64,000 nt of DNA from Bacillus sp. EAC (GTDB taxonomy: Bacteria > Bacillota > Bacilli > Bacillales > Bacillaceae_G). The stretch spans positions 124,001 through 188,000 of the forward strand of contig NZ_NCSY01000005.1 of the NCBI RefSeq assembly GCF_002156875.1. Direction: 5' to 3'. Shown here in pieces: positions 54,841 through 63,883 of this stretch (position 1 is its first letter; the number at the start of each line of letters is the position of its first letter). A program made the translations under genes and the position numbers. The notes beneath the pieces were generated by a model. That model was not told the origin of the DNA. It ran no database searches and was given only the letters and a program-made list of their open reading frames with translations.

Positions 54841-55857
54841 TTATTTTTTGCCTTGAACGTACTCAGCATCAAATAAAAATAATTTAAAAATGAATAGTAG
54901 TGATGGGATTAGTAAGAGTAAACCTAGCACAAAGACAATTACTAGCATCGTACCAGATGTTTGATTCGTATAACCATTATAAATCGTAATATATGGATCC
55001 AGTATATATGGCATATGTGCTGCCCCATACCCAAAGAAGGCAAAAAAGAACTGAAGCATAACAAAAATAAATGCCGTTCCATAATTACGCTTTAATAAAA
55101 TTAAAGTCGATGCAATTAAAAAACAAATCAACGATAAAAGGAACATCCACCAAAATCGATTAATAATATTTTGATAAAAGTGAAGATTATTATCTCTTAA
55201 TCCTACGAATACTAGAAAACTCGATAATATAGTCGGAACTGTCCAAAATAAAGCGTACTGTCTAAGTAAAGATAAAGCTCCTTCATCTTTTGCTTTACTA
55301 GCATAAAAAGTTAAAAATGTAGCACCTATATATAGTACAGAAATAATGGCAATAATAACGACACTCCAGGAGTAAATGCTTGATAATAATTTTTCAGCTA
55401 AAAACTTAATTACACCCTCCTTCTCAACAATATATCCCCCACCTGAAATTGTTAGTACTGTACATAGTGAAGCGGGTATTAATAAGCCAGTTGCTCCATA
55501 TAAAAAGAGATATACTTTATTTTCCTTTGATCCGTAGTTTGAAAAAGCATAGAATGAACCTCTTATTGCTAAAAGTACTAATGAAATACTTCCCGGTATT
55601 AATAGAGCTGTTCCAAAATAATATGCAACACTTGGAAAGAATCCAATTATACCTACGAAGAAAAAGACAAAAAATACATTGGTTATTTCCCAAACAGGAG
55701 ATAAATAACGACTAATAAGATTATTGATTAAATGATCATTCTTTGTAACTTTTCCATAATATGCGAAAAACCCAGCTCCGAAATCAATCGATGCAATGAT
55801 TATGTAACAATAAAGAAAAGTCCATAAGACAATGATTCCTAGTAATTCGATATTCAT
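54841..55857 (-). CDS. cydB: Cytochrome bd-type quinol oxidase subunit II
   Basis: A 338-residue protein with about nine membrane helices. Start region IIVLWTFLYCYIIIASIDFGAG carries the family ASIDFG motif. It partners with CydA in a terminal oxidase that reduces oxygen without pumping protons. It follows cydA by 22 bp. The pair resembles the YthA/YthB (cyanide-insensitive-type) branch of B. subtilis rather than CydAB proper. Confidence 0.85.
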   Translation of the reverse strand: MNIELLGIIVLWTFLYCYIIIASIDFGAGFFAYYGKVTKNDHLINNLISRYLSPVWEITNVFFVFFFVGIIGFFPSVAYYFGTALLIPGSISLVLLAIRGSFYAFSNYGSKENKVYLFLYGATGLLIPASLCTVLTISGGGYIVEKEGVIKFLAEKLLSSIYSWSVVIIAIISVLYIGATFLTFYASKAKDEGALSLLRQYALFWTVPTILSSFLVFVGLRDNNLHFYQNIINRFWWMFLLSLICFLIASTLILLKRNYGTAFIFVMLQFFFAFFGYGAAHMPYILDPYITIYNGYTNQTSGTMLVIVFVLGLLLLIPSLLFIFKLFLFDAEYVQGKK

Positions 55858-55879
55858 AGATCACCCTCCTATTCTCTAG

Positions 55880-57211
55880 TTATTTTTTATAGCGGTATTC
55901 TAGCTCTTCTTCAGGTGAATTATGAATAAACATTTTTCGAATGACGACCGTACAAAAAACGCCTAAGAAAACATACAATGCAAAAAACAACCAGAACATG
56001 CTACCCAATCCCTTAGCAGTCGTTGCTCCTTCAGAAACTTTCATATAACCTCTTAAAATCCAAGGTTGACGGCCTATTTCAGCAATCATCCATCCAAGTT
56101 CGATATTAATCATCGCTAAAGGACCAGTTAGAGCCAGCCCTCGAAGTAGCCATTTATGGTGCATCCAATCTTTTTTCTTAATCGAAAAAGTAACGAATAG
56201 GAAAGTCATTAAAATAATTAACCCTACAAATGTCATTTTTACATCAAATAAATAATGGATAAACAAGGGTGGTGTTTCATCTTTTGGAAACTCATTTAGA
56301 CCAGTCACTGGCGCATTAAAATCTGAAAATGAGAGAAAACTTAATAATTTTGGAATGCGGATTTCATATTTTATTTCATGCGTTTCATCATTTAATTTTC
56401 CAAATAAGATAAAGTCTGCTCCCTTTTCTGTCTCAAAATGCCATTCAATTGCGGCTAGCTTTTCAGGTTGATATTTAGCAAGAAACTTGGCAGATACGTC
56501 TCCTGTTACTCCAGTTAAAACTGCAAAAATCAATCCCATTGTAGCAGCTAATCGAAGTCCCTTTTTCGTATATTCTGTAATATTCCCTCTTAACATTTGT
56601 ATTGCGGCAATGGACGTCAATATAAGTGCAGACGCAACGTACGCCGTAACAACTACATGCAGTGTTTTCGATGGTGTTGCCGGATTAAACATTGCAGCAA
56701 TCGGGTCTACAGTTTTAATTGAACCGTTTTTTAAGGTGAATCCTTGCGGCGTATTCATAAATGCATTTACAGTCGTAATAAAGAATGCAGATAATGTTGA
56801 ACCTAAAATTACTGGGAGTATGATTAACCAATGGTAAATCGGTTTCTTGAATCGATCCCAAGTATATAAATATATGCCAAGAAAGATCGCTTCAAAAAAG
56901 AATGCGAAAGTTTCCATAAATAAAGGAAAACTAATCGATTGACCGGCAATTCTCATAAAGCTTGGCCATAACAGTGATAGTTGTAACCCAATACAAGTTC
57001 CTGTGACTACCCCGACGGCTACAGTTATCGTATATCCTCTAGCCCAGCGTCTCGCCATCAATAAATAATGTGTATCCTTTTTAAGAATCCCAAGACCTTC
57101 GGCAATCGCAATCATTAAGGGTATTCCTACACCAATTGTTGCAAAAATAATGTGAAATACTAGTGTCATACTTGTTAGTAATCTACTGAGCGTGACATTA
57201 TCCAACTCCAT
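55880..57211 (-). CDS. cydA: Cytochrome bd-type quinol oxidase subunit I
   Basis: A 443-residue protein with nine helices and the haem-binding residues of subunit I: the early His in LVFHIIFATIGVG, and the Met and Glu/His positions in the METFAFFFEAIFLGIYLYTW segment. The Q-loop between helices 6 and 7 is of the short type, and the protein lacks the long insertion of E. coli CydA, as in YthA/CIO-like oxidases. GGGGG precedes the ATG. First gene of the operon cydA-cydB-small protein. Confidence 0.87.
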   Translation of the reverse strand: MELDNVTLSRLLTSMTLVFHIIFATIGVGIPLMIAIAEGLGILKKDTHYLLMARRWARGYTITVAVGVVTGTCIGLQLSLLWPSFMRIAGQSISFPLFMETFAFFFEAIFLGIYLYTWDRFKKPIYHWLIILPVILGSTLSAFFITTVNAFMNTPQGFTLKNGSIKTVDPIAAMFNPATPSKTLHVVVTAYVASALILTSIAAIQMLRGNITEYTKKGLRLAATMGLIFAVLTGVTGDVSAKFLAKYQPEKLAAIEWHFETEKGADFILFGKLNDETHEIKYEIRIPKLLSFLSFSDFNAPVTGLNEFPKDETPPLFIHYLFDVKMTFVGLIILMTFLFVTFSIKKKDWMHHKWLLRGLALTGPLAMINIELGWMIAEIGRQPWILRGYMKVSEGATTAKGLGSMFWLFFALYVFLGVFCTVVIRKMFIHNSPEEELEYRYKK

Positions 57212-57397
57212 CTGAAATCCCCCTAAATTTTCTATTTACTTCTAAAATTATTTATCAAAGTCAGCATCACAGTTCACTTTTTCAACTTAAACAAACGTTT
57301 ATTTTAATTCTTTACATCTATAAAAGTATGGACTTTTTCACTTAAAGGTATACGAGAAATCATTTCGTTCCTCTCCTTTCTTTAGTCACGAGCAAAC

Positions 57398-57427
57398 TAA
57401 AAAAAAGCCAATCCATTAAGATTAGCT
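57398..57427 (-). terminator. Terminator of the DUF2087/GIY-YIG/MATE unit
   Basis: On the minus strand AGCTAATC / GATTGGCT (one G-U) followed by a T8 run. Confidence 0.8.
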
Positions 57428-57463
57428 TTCACTATTTCTAAGCGTATTCAATTAAACTACTAA

Positions 57464-58873
57464 TTATGATACAAGACGCTCTATTCGTTTCGTTTTCCAC
57501 GATAAACGATAATACAAATACTGTAGTCCAAGGCCAATTAAAAAAGCGGCTGGATATCCTAACCAGATTCCTTTTAACCCTAAGCTAGTAGAGTGAGAAA
57601 GAATATACGCTACTGGCACTTCTATACACCAAATGCTTAAAATACTGATTATAGTTGGCAAAAGTACAGTACCACTTGCTCTCATTGTCGAAGATAGAAT
57701 GAATGTATGCCCTAATAGTAAATAACTCCATAAAGTAATCATTAATAAGCTATTTGCAATTGTAATTGTATTTTGGCTTGTTAAAAATAGTGTAAGAATA
57801 GGCTTTGAGAAAACATACGTTAATACGATTATGCCACCGACAATTACATAATTAAGTAATATTCCAATTCGAATGACCTGATTTAATCGTTCATATTGTT
57901 TTGCTCCAATTGACTGAGCAGCGAATATCGATACAGTTATACTTATACAAAGAGCTGGCATTTGAACATAGCTTAGAAGTTGATTAACAACACCATAAGA
58001 CGCAGTTGCCTCAGAACCGTATTTGTTTACAAACGAAATAACAGCAATTTCCGATAATGATAGAAAAATCATATTTATACTTGTTGGTATCCCAAGTTTT
58101 AATAACATTTTAAGGATCTCGCCATCAAACCATGTTAACTTACTAATTTTTGTTTCTAACCGAAGCGGATGTTTTACTTTGTGTAAATAGATTAGTAGAG
58201 TGATAAACGTGAGTATTGTTGAAACTAACGAAGAATACGCAGCTCCATATATTCCTAACTTAGCAACACCAAACCAACCAAATACTAAGATTGGTAATAA
58301 CACCACATTTAAAATTGTACTTAATATGAGAAAATAAAATGGTGTCTTGGAATCACCTGTCCCTCTCATTAAAGTTGTGTAAACTGAATAAAGAAAGAGT
58401 ACTGGTATCGACCAAAATAAAATCCTAGCATATCGCACACTTACATCCAGTATATTTACTGGTGTACCTATTAATCTCAATAAATCTTCACAATAAATAA
58501 TTCCAATAATCGCAATTCCAATACTTAGTAATAGTGTAAAGGAAAGAGTTGTACTTACAATCATCTTTAATCGATCTTCTAGTTTGGCTCCATATGCTTG
58601 ACCTATTAAGATTGAACTACCTGAGCCAATTCCAATTGCAAATGAAATTAGTAAAAAAAATAATGGGAAAAAAGCTGAGAGAGCAGCCAATGAATCTTCT
58701 CCTAGCCAATGTCCAACAACGAACATACCGAAAACCTGGCCAATTGATTGCAAAATATTACTTAAAAGAAGTGGAATAAGAAATAGCACCATTGGGCGTA
58801 ATAAAGTAAGTCCCTTCTTTGCTTTTACTAAGGATTTCATTTCTTCTGTTTTTAAATCTTCAGTTGGAATCAC
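57464..58873 (-). CDS. MATE-family multidrug efflux transporter
   Basis: A 469-residue protein with twelve helices in two halves, typical of the multidrug and toxin extrusion family: VGHWLGEDSLAALSAF, GIGSGSSILIGQAYGA, and in the second half SIFAAQSIGAKQYERL. It exports drugs or cationic metabolites using sodium or protons. The start is GTG behind AAAGGA. It follows the GIY-YIG gene by 16 bp, so it is the last gene of a three-gene unit led by a DUF2087 regulator. Confidence 0.87.
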   Translation of the reverse strand: MIPTEDLKTEEMKSLVKAKKGLTLLRPMVLFLIPLLLSNILQSIGQVFGMFVVGHWLGEDSLAALSAFFPLFFLLISFAIGIGSGSSILIGQAYGAKLEDRLKMIVSTTLSFTLLLSIGIAIIGIIYCEDLLRLIGTPVNILDVSVRYARILFWSIPVLFLYSVYTTLMRGTGDSKTPFYFLILSTILNVVLLPILVFGWFGVAKLGIYGAAYSSLVSTILTFITLLIYLHKVKHPLRLETKISKLTWFDGEILKMLLKLGIPTSINMIFLSLSEIAVISFVNKYGSEATASYGVVNQLLSYVQMPALCISITVSIFAAQSIGAKQYERLNQVIRIGILLNYVIVGGIIVLTYVFSKPILTLFLTSQNTITIANSLLMITLWSYLLLGHTFILSSTMRASGTVLLPTIISILSIWCIEVPVAYILSHSTSLGLKGIWLGYPAAFLIGLGLQYLYYRLSWKTKRIERLVS

Positions 58874-58889
58874 AATCTGAAATTCCTTT

Positions 58890-59246
58890 CTATCTAGATT
58901 TTACCGAGTTATATCCCTTATCTCCGAAGGGTTGGAGTTGATTTAACCACTTTTCCTCAAGTTTTTTTAATTCAGCTTTTTCATTCACGAGTTTTTCGCT
59001 ATCTATTTTTAAAGTCTCTAATTCTTCAATTATAAATGCTTCCTTTCCGAATTCATTCCACTCGTCTTGAAGCACTTTATTCGTACTTGTTCCCATTTCC
59101 AATTCGAATTTTTTTCCATTTAAAGTCTTAAAATTCATCGTACTACCTATAAATACTTTTTGATTTATTGTGTTCTTAATTTGATAAACGCCAGCTTGCT
59201 TCTTCGTTTCCATATATTGTAATTTCAATTCTTTTTTTCGATTCAT
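58890..59246 (-). CDS. GIY-YIG-fold protein with a degenerate active site
   Basis: A 118-residue protein that keeps the GIY-YIG fold outline: AGVYQIKNT (GIY as GVY), KVFIGST (YIG as FIG), LQDEWNEFGKEAFIIEELE and KWLNQLQPFGDKGYN with a possible metal-binding Glu before it. The second tyrosine is Phe, and the usual catalytic Arg after YIG is not apparent (NFKTLNGKKFELE). Nuclease activity is therefore doubtful. It lies between the DUF2087 regulator gene (21-bp gap) and a MATE gene (16 bp), all on one strand. Confidence 0.7.
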   Translation of the reverse strand: MNRKKELKLQYMETKKQAGVYQIKNTINQKVFIGSTMNFKTLNGKKFELEMGTSTNKVLQDEWNEFGKEAFIIEELETLKIDSEKLVNEKAELKKLEEKWLNQLQPFGDKGYNSVKSR

Positions 59247-59267
59247 GAGATTTCATCCTCTTTCTTA

Positions 59268-60023
59268 TCATTCTTTTACCCAATACTGACTACCATCAGG
59301 TTTTCGGTCAATAAAACCGTACTCAATTAGGTATCTTCTTAAAATAACGTAATCAGAGTAAACAGCTGTTAGTAATTCATTCACTTCTTTTTCTGTATAA
59401 GTCTTATTCAGTGTAAATCGTTTTATAATTTCTCTTAAAACAACCAGTTTTTGCTTTTCTTTTAAAGGAAATTTTGCTAACGGACCCTCTATTCCTTCTG
59501 GAAAATATTTTTTAATACTTTTTGTTCTTTCCTCTTCTGTAATGTTATAACGCTCATCAACCATTTTTGCGTTCTTATGAAGAGGTAAAAACTTAGGTGC
59601 ATGTTGATCCTTTTCCTTTAATAGCTCCATCATTGTCAAAAAGAGTTTAGCTTGCCTTTCTTTTTCTTTTAAAACAAAACGATGGTTTCGAATTGTTGAG
59701 GCACTTCCTATCCCAGCTTCTTTCTGAATATCTGCATCACTTTTTCCTTGATAGAAAAGACGTAAAAGATTATTTTGATGCTCAGTTAAACCTGTTAATT
59801 TTTTATCAAGCTGAACTAAATAATCAAAGACAGATTGATGAATACTTTCTATATGAATAGTCATATATTTTTCAGCTTCAAATAACATACCTTCTTCTTG
59901 ATAAATGATTCCTTTTTCTATTTTCTTATTACATAGTAAACACATGTAATGATCTTTTTCTTCAATATAACCTTGTTTTAGTTCTTCTAAGTTTGCATCC
60001 CAAAAAGCTTCTAAATGCTCCAT
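59268..60023 (-). CDS. Zinc-finger/HTH/DUF2087 regulator
   Basis: A 251-residue protein. An N-terminal CLLC...HIESIH set looks like a zinc finger (about residues 28-68), then a LuxR/sigma-4-like helix-turn-helix (LTEHQNNLLRLFYQGKSDAD, GSASTIRNHRF), and a C-terminal DUF2087 domain (KYFPEGIEGPLAKFPLKEKQ, RRYLIEYGFIDRKPDG). The start is ATG 60023; AAGGG lies 13 nt upstream and a GTG at 60035 is an alternative. First gene of a unit with a GIY-YIG protein and a MATE pump. Three regular palindromes lie in its promoter region, suggesting self-regulation. Confidence 0.78.
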   Translation of the reverse strand: MEHLEAFWDANLEELKQGYIEEKDHYMCLLCNKKIEKGIIYQEEGMLFEAEKYMTIHIESIHQSVFDYLVQLDKKLTGLTEHQNNLLRLFYQGKSDADIQKEAGIGSASTIRNHRFVLKEKERQAKLFLTMMELLKEKDQHAPKFLPLHKNAKMVDERYNITEEERTKSIKKYFPEGIEGPLAKFPLKEKQKLVVLREIIKRFTLNKTYTEKEVNELLTAVYSDYVILRRYLIEYGFIDRKPDGSQYWVKE

Positions 60024-60045
60024 GCAACCAAACACACCCTTCCAT

Positions 60046-60065
60046 CGTTTGTTATATAATAAACA
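60046..60065. promoter_or_regulatory. 20-bp operator-like palindrome 1
   Basis: TGTTTATTATATAACAAACG on the minus strand, almost fully symmetric. Centre about 60055.5. Confidence 0.65.
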
Positions 60066-60076
60066 TTTTGTTATTT

Positions 60077-60096
60077 TGTTTGTAATTTAATAAACA
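60077..60096. promoter_or_regulatory. 20-bp operator-like palindrome 2
   Basis: TGTTTATTAAATTACAAACA on the minus strand, same outer arms TGTTTrT/AyAAACA. Centre about 60086.5, 31 bp from palindrome 1. Confidence 0.65.
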
Positions 60097-60107
60097 TTCT
60101 ATGATAT

Positions 60108-60127
60108 TGTTTGTAAATTGTCAACGA
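60108..60127. promoter_or_regulatory. 20-bp operator-like palindrome 3 (degenerate)
   Basis: TGTTTGTAAATTGTCAACGA on the plus strand, with one good arm and one weak arm. Centre about 60117.5, again 31 bp from palindrome 2. Confidence 0.45.
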
Positions 60128-60252
60128 ACGAAATAATCAGATAAAATGATCTTTCTACAAAATTGAGTTTAGGCAATCAAAAGAAAAGATGTAACTTACG
60201 AAAATACATCTGTCAGTAATCAAATATCTTGGTTAACAAATCCAAAAAACAC

Positions 60253-60287
60253 AAAAAAGCATCTTATAAAGATAAGATGCTTTTTTG
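60253..60287. terminator. Hairpin, left member of a duplicated pair
   Basis: AAAAAAGCATCTTAT / ATAAGATGCTTTTTT. A nearly identical hairpin (22-base core with one difference) recurs at 60444-60467, inside the end of the GGDEF-EAL gene. This copy has T-tracts on both strands. Confidence 0.75.
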
Positions 60288-60316
60288 TTTATACAAAGTT
60301 TCAAAAATATAACATT

Positions 60317-60442
60317 CAGACTGATTGAAAACGCTTGTCTTTCGAGACGCGAAGCCTGGTGAGGAGCGGAGTTACCATTGACGGTAATGAGCACCGTAAG
60401 AAGGCGAAGCAATGAAGAAAGCGAGCGTTTATCAACAGTCTG
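60317..60442. mobile_element. 126-bp miniature inverted-repeat element
   Basis: The left end CAGACTGATTGAAAACGCTT and right end (reversed) CAGACTGTTGATAAACGCTC are imperfect terminal inverted repeats of about 26 bp. The middle has a TTACC-ATTGAC-GGTAA hairpin. No ORF is supported. The element is GC-rich for this genome and lies between two copies of the same hairpin. The call as mobile is an inference from structure. Confidence 0.55.
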
Positions 60443-60449
60443 TGGCATC

Positions 60450-62684
60450 TTATAAGGATAAGATGCCTTTTTCAATATATCCTTTTGAAATTAGTTCCTC
60501 TACTTGATCAACAGGTAGTGGTCTACTATAAATATATCCTTGACCAATTTTACATGCATTTCGCTTTAGGAATTCAACTTGTTCTATTTCTTCAATTCCC
60601 TCTGCAATAACTTTAAAATTCAAATTATGCCCCATATTAATGATCGTTTTGACCATTTCTCCTTGGTTTACATGGTTAATAATATCGTCAACGAATGATT
60701 TATCTATTTTTATACTATCGATTGGTAGATGCTTTAAATAGCTTAATGATGAATAACCAGTTCCAAAGTCATCGATTGAAATTTTTACCCCTATTTCTTT
60801 CAATCGATTAAGTACTATCGTTGATTTATTTATGTCTTGCATGATACTTTCGGTAATTTCTAGTTCAAGATAAGAAGGATTTAGTCCCACTTCTTCTAAA
60901 ATAGTTAGAACAGAATCTACAAAATCATCGTCTTGAATCTGACGAACAGAAATATTTACTGCAATGGGAATTGGTTTAAATCCTAAATCTTGCCATCTTT
61001 TATTTTGAATACACGCTTCTCTTAAAATCCATTTCCCCATAGGAACAATCAATCCAGTTTCTTCTGCTAGGGGAATAAAGTCTGCAGGTGAAATAATTCC
61101 ATTTTCTGGATGATTCCAGCGTATAAGCGCTTCGACACCAATAATTTTATTTGTTTCTAATTCAATTTGCGGCTGATAGTTAAGTGTTAACTCTTCATTC
61201 TCAAGTGCTTTTCTTAACCATTTTTCAATATCCATTTTACGTATTGTAAGTTCAGCTAATTTTGAAGAATAAAATTGAAAGTTATTTTTGCCGCGTTCTT
61301 TTGCTAAGTACATTGCTGTATCGGCATTTTTTATTAATGTTTCTTCATCCTGCCCATCGGCGGGATACATACTGATTCCAATACTCGGCGAAACGAAAAA
61401 TTCTAGTTTGTTTACTTCAAATGGAGTAGCAAATGCCTTTAAAATTGATTGCGCGATTTCTTTTACTATTTCAGTATTGATTTCTTCAAGTAAAATAATA
61501 AACTCATCGCCACCTTGTCTAGAAACCATTCCTTCAATATTGATTGCAGATTTTAATCTATTTGCTACTATTTGTAAAAGCTGATCTCCGACCGAATGGC
61601 CTTTTGTATCATTGATAATTTTAAAACGATCTAAATCTAAAAACAAAATAGCGTGATTTTGTTTATTCCATCTAATCAACACATCGTTTAAATGCTTTCT
61701 AAACATATTTCGATTTGGAAGCCCAGTTAAGACATCATAATATGCCATATGGTGAATCGTTTCTTCCGCTTTCTTCCGATCAGAAATATCCCTACCTACG
61801 ATTTGTGTCGCTGCTCTACCCTCATAAAAAATTGGCATTGTCGTCATTTCAACTTCAATACTTTCACCATCTAATTTAGTCGCTTGGAACTCAAAACTCA
61901 TTTTTAATTTAGAGTCATCAATAATAAGTTCACTATCTTTTATTTTTCTTAAAATAGTTGGATGGATAAGAATTGATGGGGGTTTACCAATTAAGTCTTT
62001 ATGACTTGATGCACCATAAAGCTTACACCCAGCCTCATTAATATAATCAATTCGACCTCTACTATAAACGGCAATGATGTCTGGGGACATTTCTACCAGT
62101 GTTCGATAGCGATCTTCACTTTCTTTACGATTGGTAATATCAAAAAGCACACTACAAAAATCTATTAATTTCCCTTTTTCGTCTACAGTTGGAATTCCTC
62201 GATCTTGTATCCATCGTATTTCTCCATCACTTCGAATAATACGGTAGATACTTGTAACTGCTTTTCCTAATGAAAGCATTTTTTCTCGCTCTTTTAAAAC
62301 ATGTAAATCTTCTGGGTGAATCACTTGTTTCCAGAGAGTTGCATCTTGATAAAACTTATCTAAAGAAAACCCATACAGATTTTCAATTCCTGGTGTAATT
62401 AATATTTTATTCGTTCTCAAATCATGTGACCATATTGCTACATCAAGAGTATCAAAAATATGATCCAGTCTTTGACGATCTATTTGATTTTCGTTTGAAC
62501 TTTTATTAGTGTAGTTAATAATTAAAACGACTAGGAGTATAATGACCAAGGTGAAGGCTGTATACATTACAGCATGAATTAAACTATTATGTAGAAATAA
62601 GATAGAAGCTAATAATTCGAACGTTACTAAAAGACCTATTATCGAATATAATTTATATTTAAATATGTCATCTTTATTATTCAT
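60450..62684 (-). CDS. Membrane-anchored PAS-GGDEF-EAL cyclic-di-GMP protein
   Basis: A 744-residue signalling protein: two N-terminal membrane helices, two PAS/PAC domains (about 70-195 and 195-310), a GGDEF domain with an intact RQGGDEF site, and an EAL domain with intact EALIRWNHP and the later DDFGTGYSSL loop. Both cyclase and phosphodiesterase motifs look active. GGAGAAAC precedes the ATG. The stop codon lies inside the right copy of the duplicated hairpin. It is a single gene. Confidence 0.9.
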   Translation of the reverse strand: MNNKDDIFKYKLYSIIGLLVTFELLASILFLHNSLIHAVMYTAFTLVIILLVVLIINYTNKSSNENQIDRQRLDHIFDTLDVAIWSHDLRTNKILITPGIENLYGFSLDKFYQDATLWKQVIHPEDLHVLKEREKMLSLGKAVTSIYRIIRSDGEIRWIQDRGIPTVDEKGKLIDFCSVLFDITNRKESEDRYRTLVEMSPDIIAVYSRGRIDYINEAGCKLYGASSHKDLIGKPPSILIHPTILRKIKDSELIIDDSKLKMSFEFQATKLDGESIEVEMTTMPIFYEGRAATQIVGRDISDRKKAEETIHHMAYYDVLTGLPNRNMFRKHLNDVLIRWNKQNHAILFLDLDRFKIINDTKGHSVGDQLLQIVANRLKSAINIEGMVSRQGGDEFIILLEEINTEIVKEIAQSILKAFATPFEVNKLEFFVSPSIGISMYPADGQDEETLIKNADTAMYLAKERGKNNFQFYSSKLAELTIRKMDIEKWLRKALENEELTLNYQPQIELETNKIIGVEALIRWNHPENGIISPADFIPLAEETGLIVPMGKWILREACIQNKRWQDLGFKPIPIAVNISVRQIQDDDFVDSVLTILEEVGLNPSYLELEITESIMQDINKSTIVLNRLKEIGVKISIDDFGTGYSSLSYLKHLPIDSIKIDKSFVDDIINHVNQGEMVKTIINMGHNLNFKVIAEGIEEIEQVEFLKRNACKIGQGYIYSRPLPVDQVEELISKGYIEKGILSL

Positions 62685-62699
62685 TTGTTTCTCCTAAAT

Positions 62700-62930
62700 T
62701 TTAGGTAGTCCCCTTTACCCTCCAAATTTTGACACTTTTCTTAAACATATCAAAAATAATTGTTTATAACAATAAGATAATTATGATTAATTAAATAGAT
62801 TCATAAAAATAGTTTACTTTTTTACTAAGAATCCAATTACTCATTTATTCCTCATGAACGATAGATAGATATAGTCCTTTCTATACTATCGAGCTTTTCG
62901 TTTCACCTACATAAGTACTATTTTCTTTTC
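62700..62930. other. Non-coding stretch
   Basis: About 230 bp between two divergent genes, very AT-rich. I see no gene, repeat or structured RNA here apart from a short dyad (GATAG..CTATC) near 62870-62890. Confidence 0.4.
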
Positions 62931-62936
62931 ATTTAA

Positions 62937-62964
62937 TTGACAATTCTCTACATAACTTTACAAT
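62937..62964 (+). promoter_or_regulatory. Sigma-A promoter candidate of the coiled-coil gene
   Basis: Perfect TTGACA (62937-62942), 16-bp spacer, TACAAT (62959-62964). Confidence 0.5.
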
Positions 62965-63098
62965 TAAAAATAGATAATAATAGAATTTTCGACATATTTT
63001 TAATATATAGGAAATACCTACTGTTTTAGGGTAATTTTGCCAATATTTTGTTTGTTATCAAGTGTATTTCAATCATTAAATTTGTAGGAGAGAGAAGC

Positions 63099-63839
63099 AT
63101 GACTAAAGACACAAAAAACAAATCGATTGATTGGTTAAAGGGAGTTTTATCTAAACAAAACCAATTCGAAACAACTATTAAAGAACAACAATTTTCAACC
63201 GAAGTAGTAGATGAAACGGTTAATTTTATAGAAGAATCAGTTTCTATCGATACTTCAAATCAGAAACAATTATTTTCGAAGGATAATCAAGATAAAGTAT
63301 CGCTTGATTTAATCATTTCTTTAGAGAATATGCTCAACGATCGCCAATTAATTCTCTATAAAAATAAGGATTTAGATGACCAGTTATACACTGCAAATGA
63401 AATGATTAGTCGTTTAAAGCATGATCAAATGAAAAAGGATCAAATTATCCAAGAAAAAAATAAAGAGATAAGCGTAATTGAAGGTAAGCTGACTAAGAAA
63501 CAGATGAGCTATGATCAACTAATTGAAGATTATAAGGATTACCAAAATAATTCTAATACTGAATTTGAAAAAATTACGAACCAGCTTGAAAAAGAAATCC
63601 AAAAGTATAATAAGTTGAATGACATCTCAACTAAAACTCAATACCAAAGTATGTTAAAGATTAAAGACCTTGAAGAAAAAATAAGGGATTTAGAAATAGA
63701 AAATCAAAAATACGTAGAGCAATATCAAAAAATTTCTGCTGAAAAGAATGAGTTAATGCAAACGATAAATGATTTTACTGAACGTATGTCTTTCTCATTC
63801 TCTGCAAAAAATGCTTCTTCTACTACTGTTCCAGAGTAA
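63099..63839 (+). CDS. Coiled-coil protein of unknown function
   Basis: A 246-residue soluble protein. After a short leader (MTKDTKNKSIDWLKGVLS) most of the length (about 75-230) is a predicted coiled coil rich in Lys, Glu, Gln and Asn, with no cysteine pair or membrane segment. The ATG at 63099 has GTAGGAGAGA upstream; the longer frame from 63048 is not favoured. I recognise no family. It is followed after 44 bp by another gene and may be part of a larger operon beyond the window. Confidence 0.65.
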   Translation: MTKDTKNKSIDWLKGVLSKQNQFETTIKEQQFSTEVVDETVNFIEESVSIDTSNQKQLFSKDNQDKVSLDLIISLENMLNDRQLILYKNKDLDDQLYTANEMISRLKHDQMKKDQIIQEKNKEISVIEGKLTKKQMSYDQLIEDYKDYQNNSNTEFEKITNQLEKEIQKYNKLNDISTKTQYQSMLKIKDLEEKIRDLEIENQKYVEQYQKISAEKNELMQTINDFTERMSFSFSAKNASSTTVPE

Positions 63840-63883
63840 TAGAATCATAGCCATTTTTTCACTATTAAGGATAGGGGGCAAAC

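Noticed and set aside
60317-60442. cre-like TGAAAACGCTTGTC at the left end of the inverted-repeat element
   Set aside because: The match comes from the terminal inverted repeat itself, with a mirror copy at the other end, and no promoter is near.
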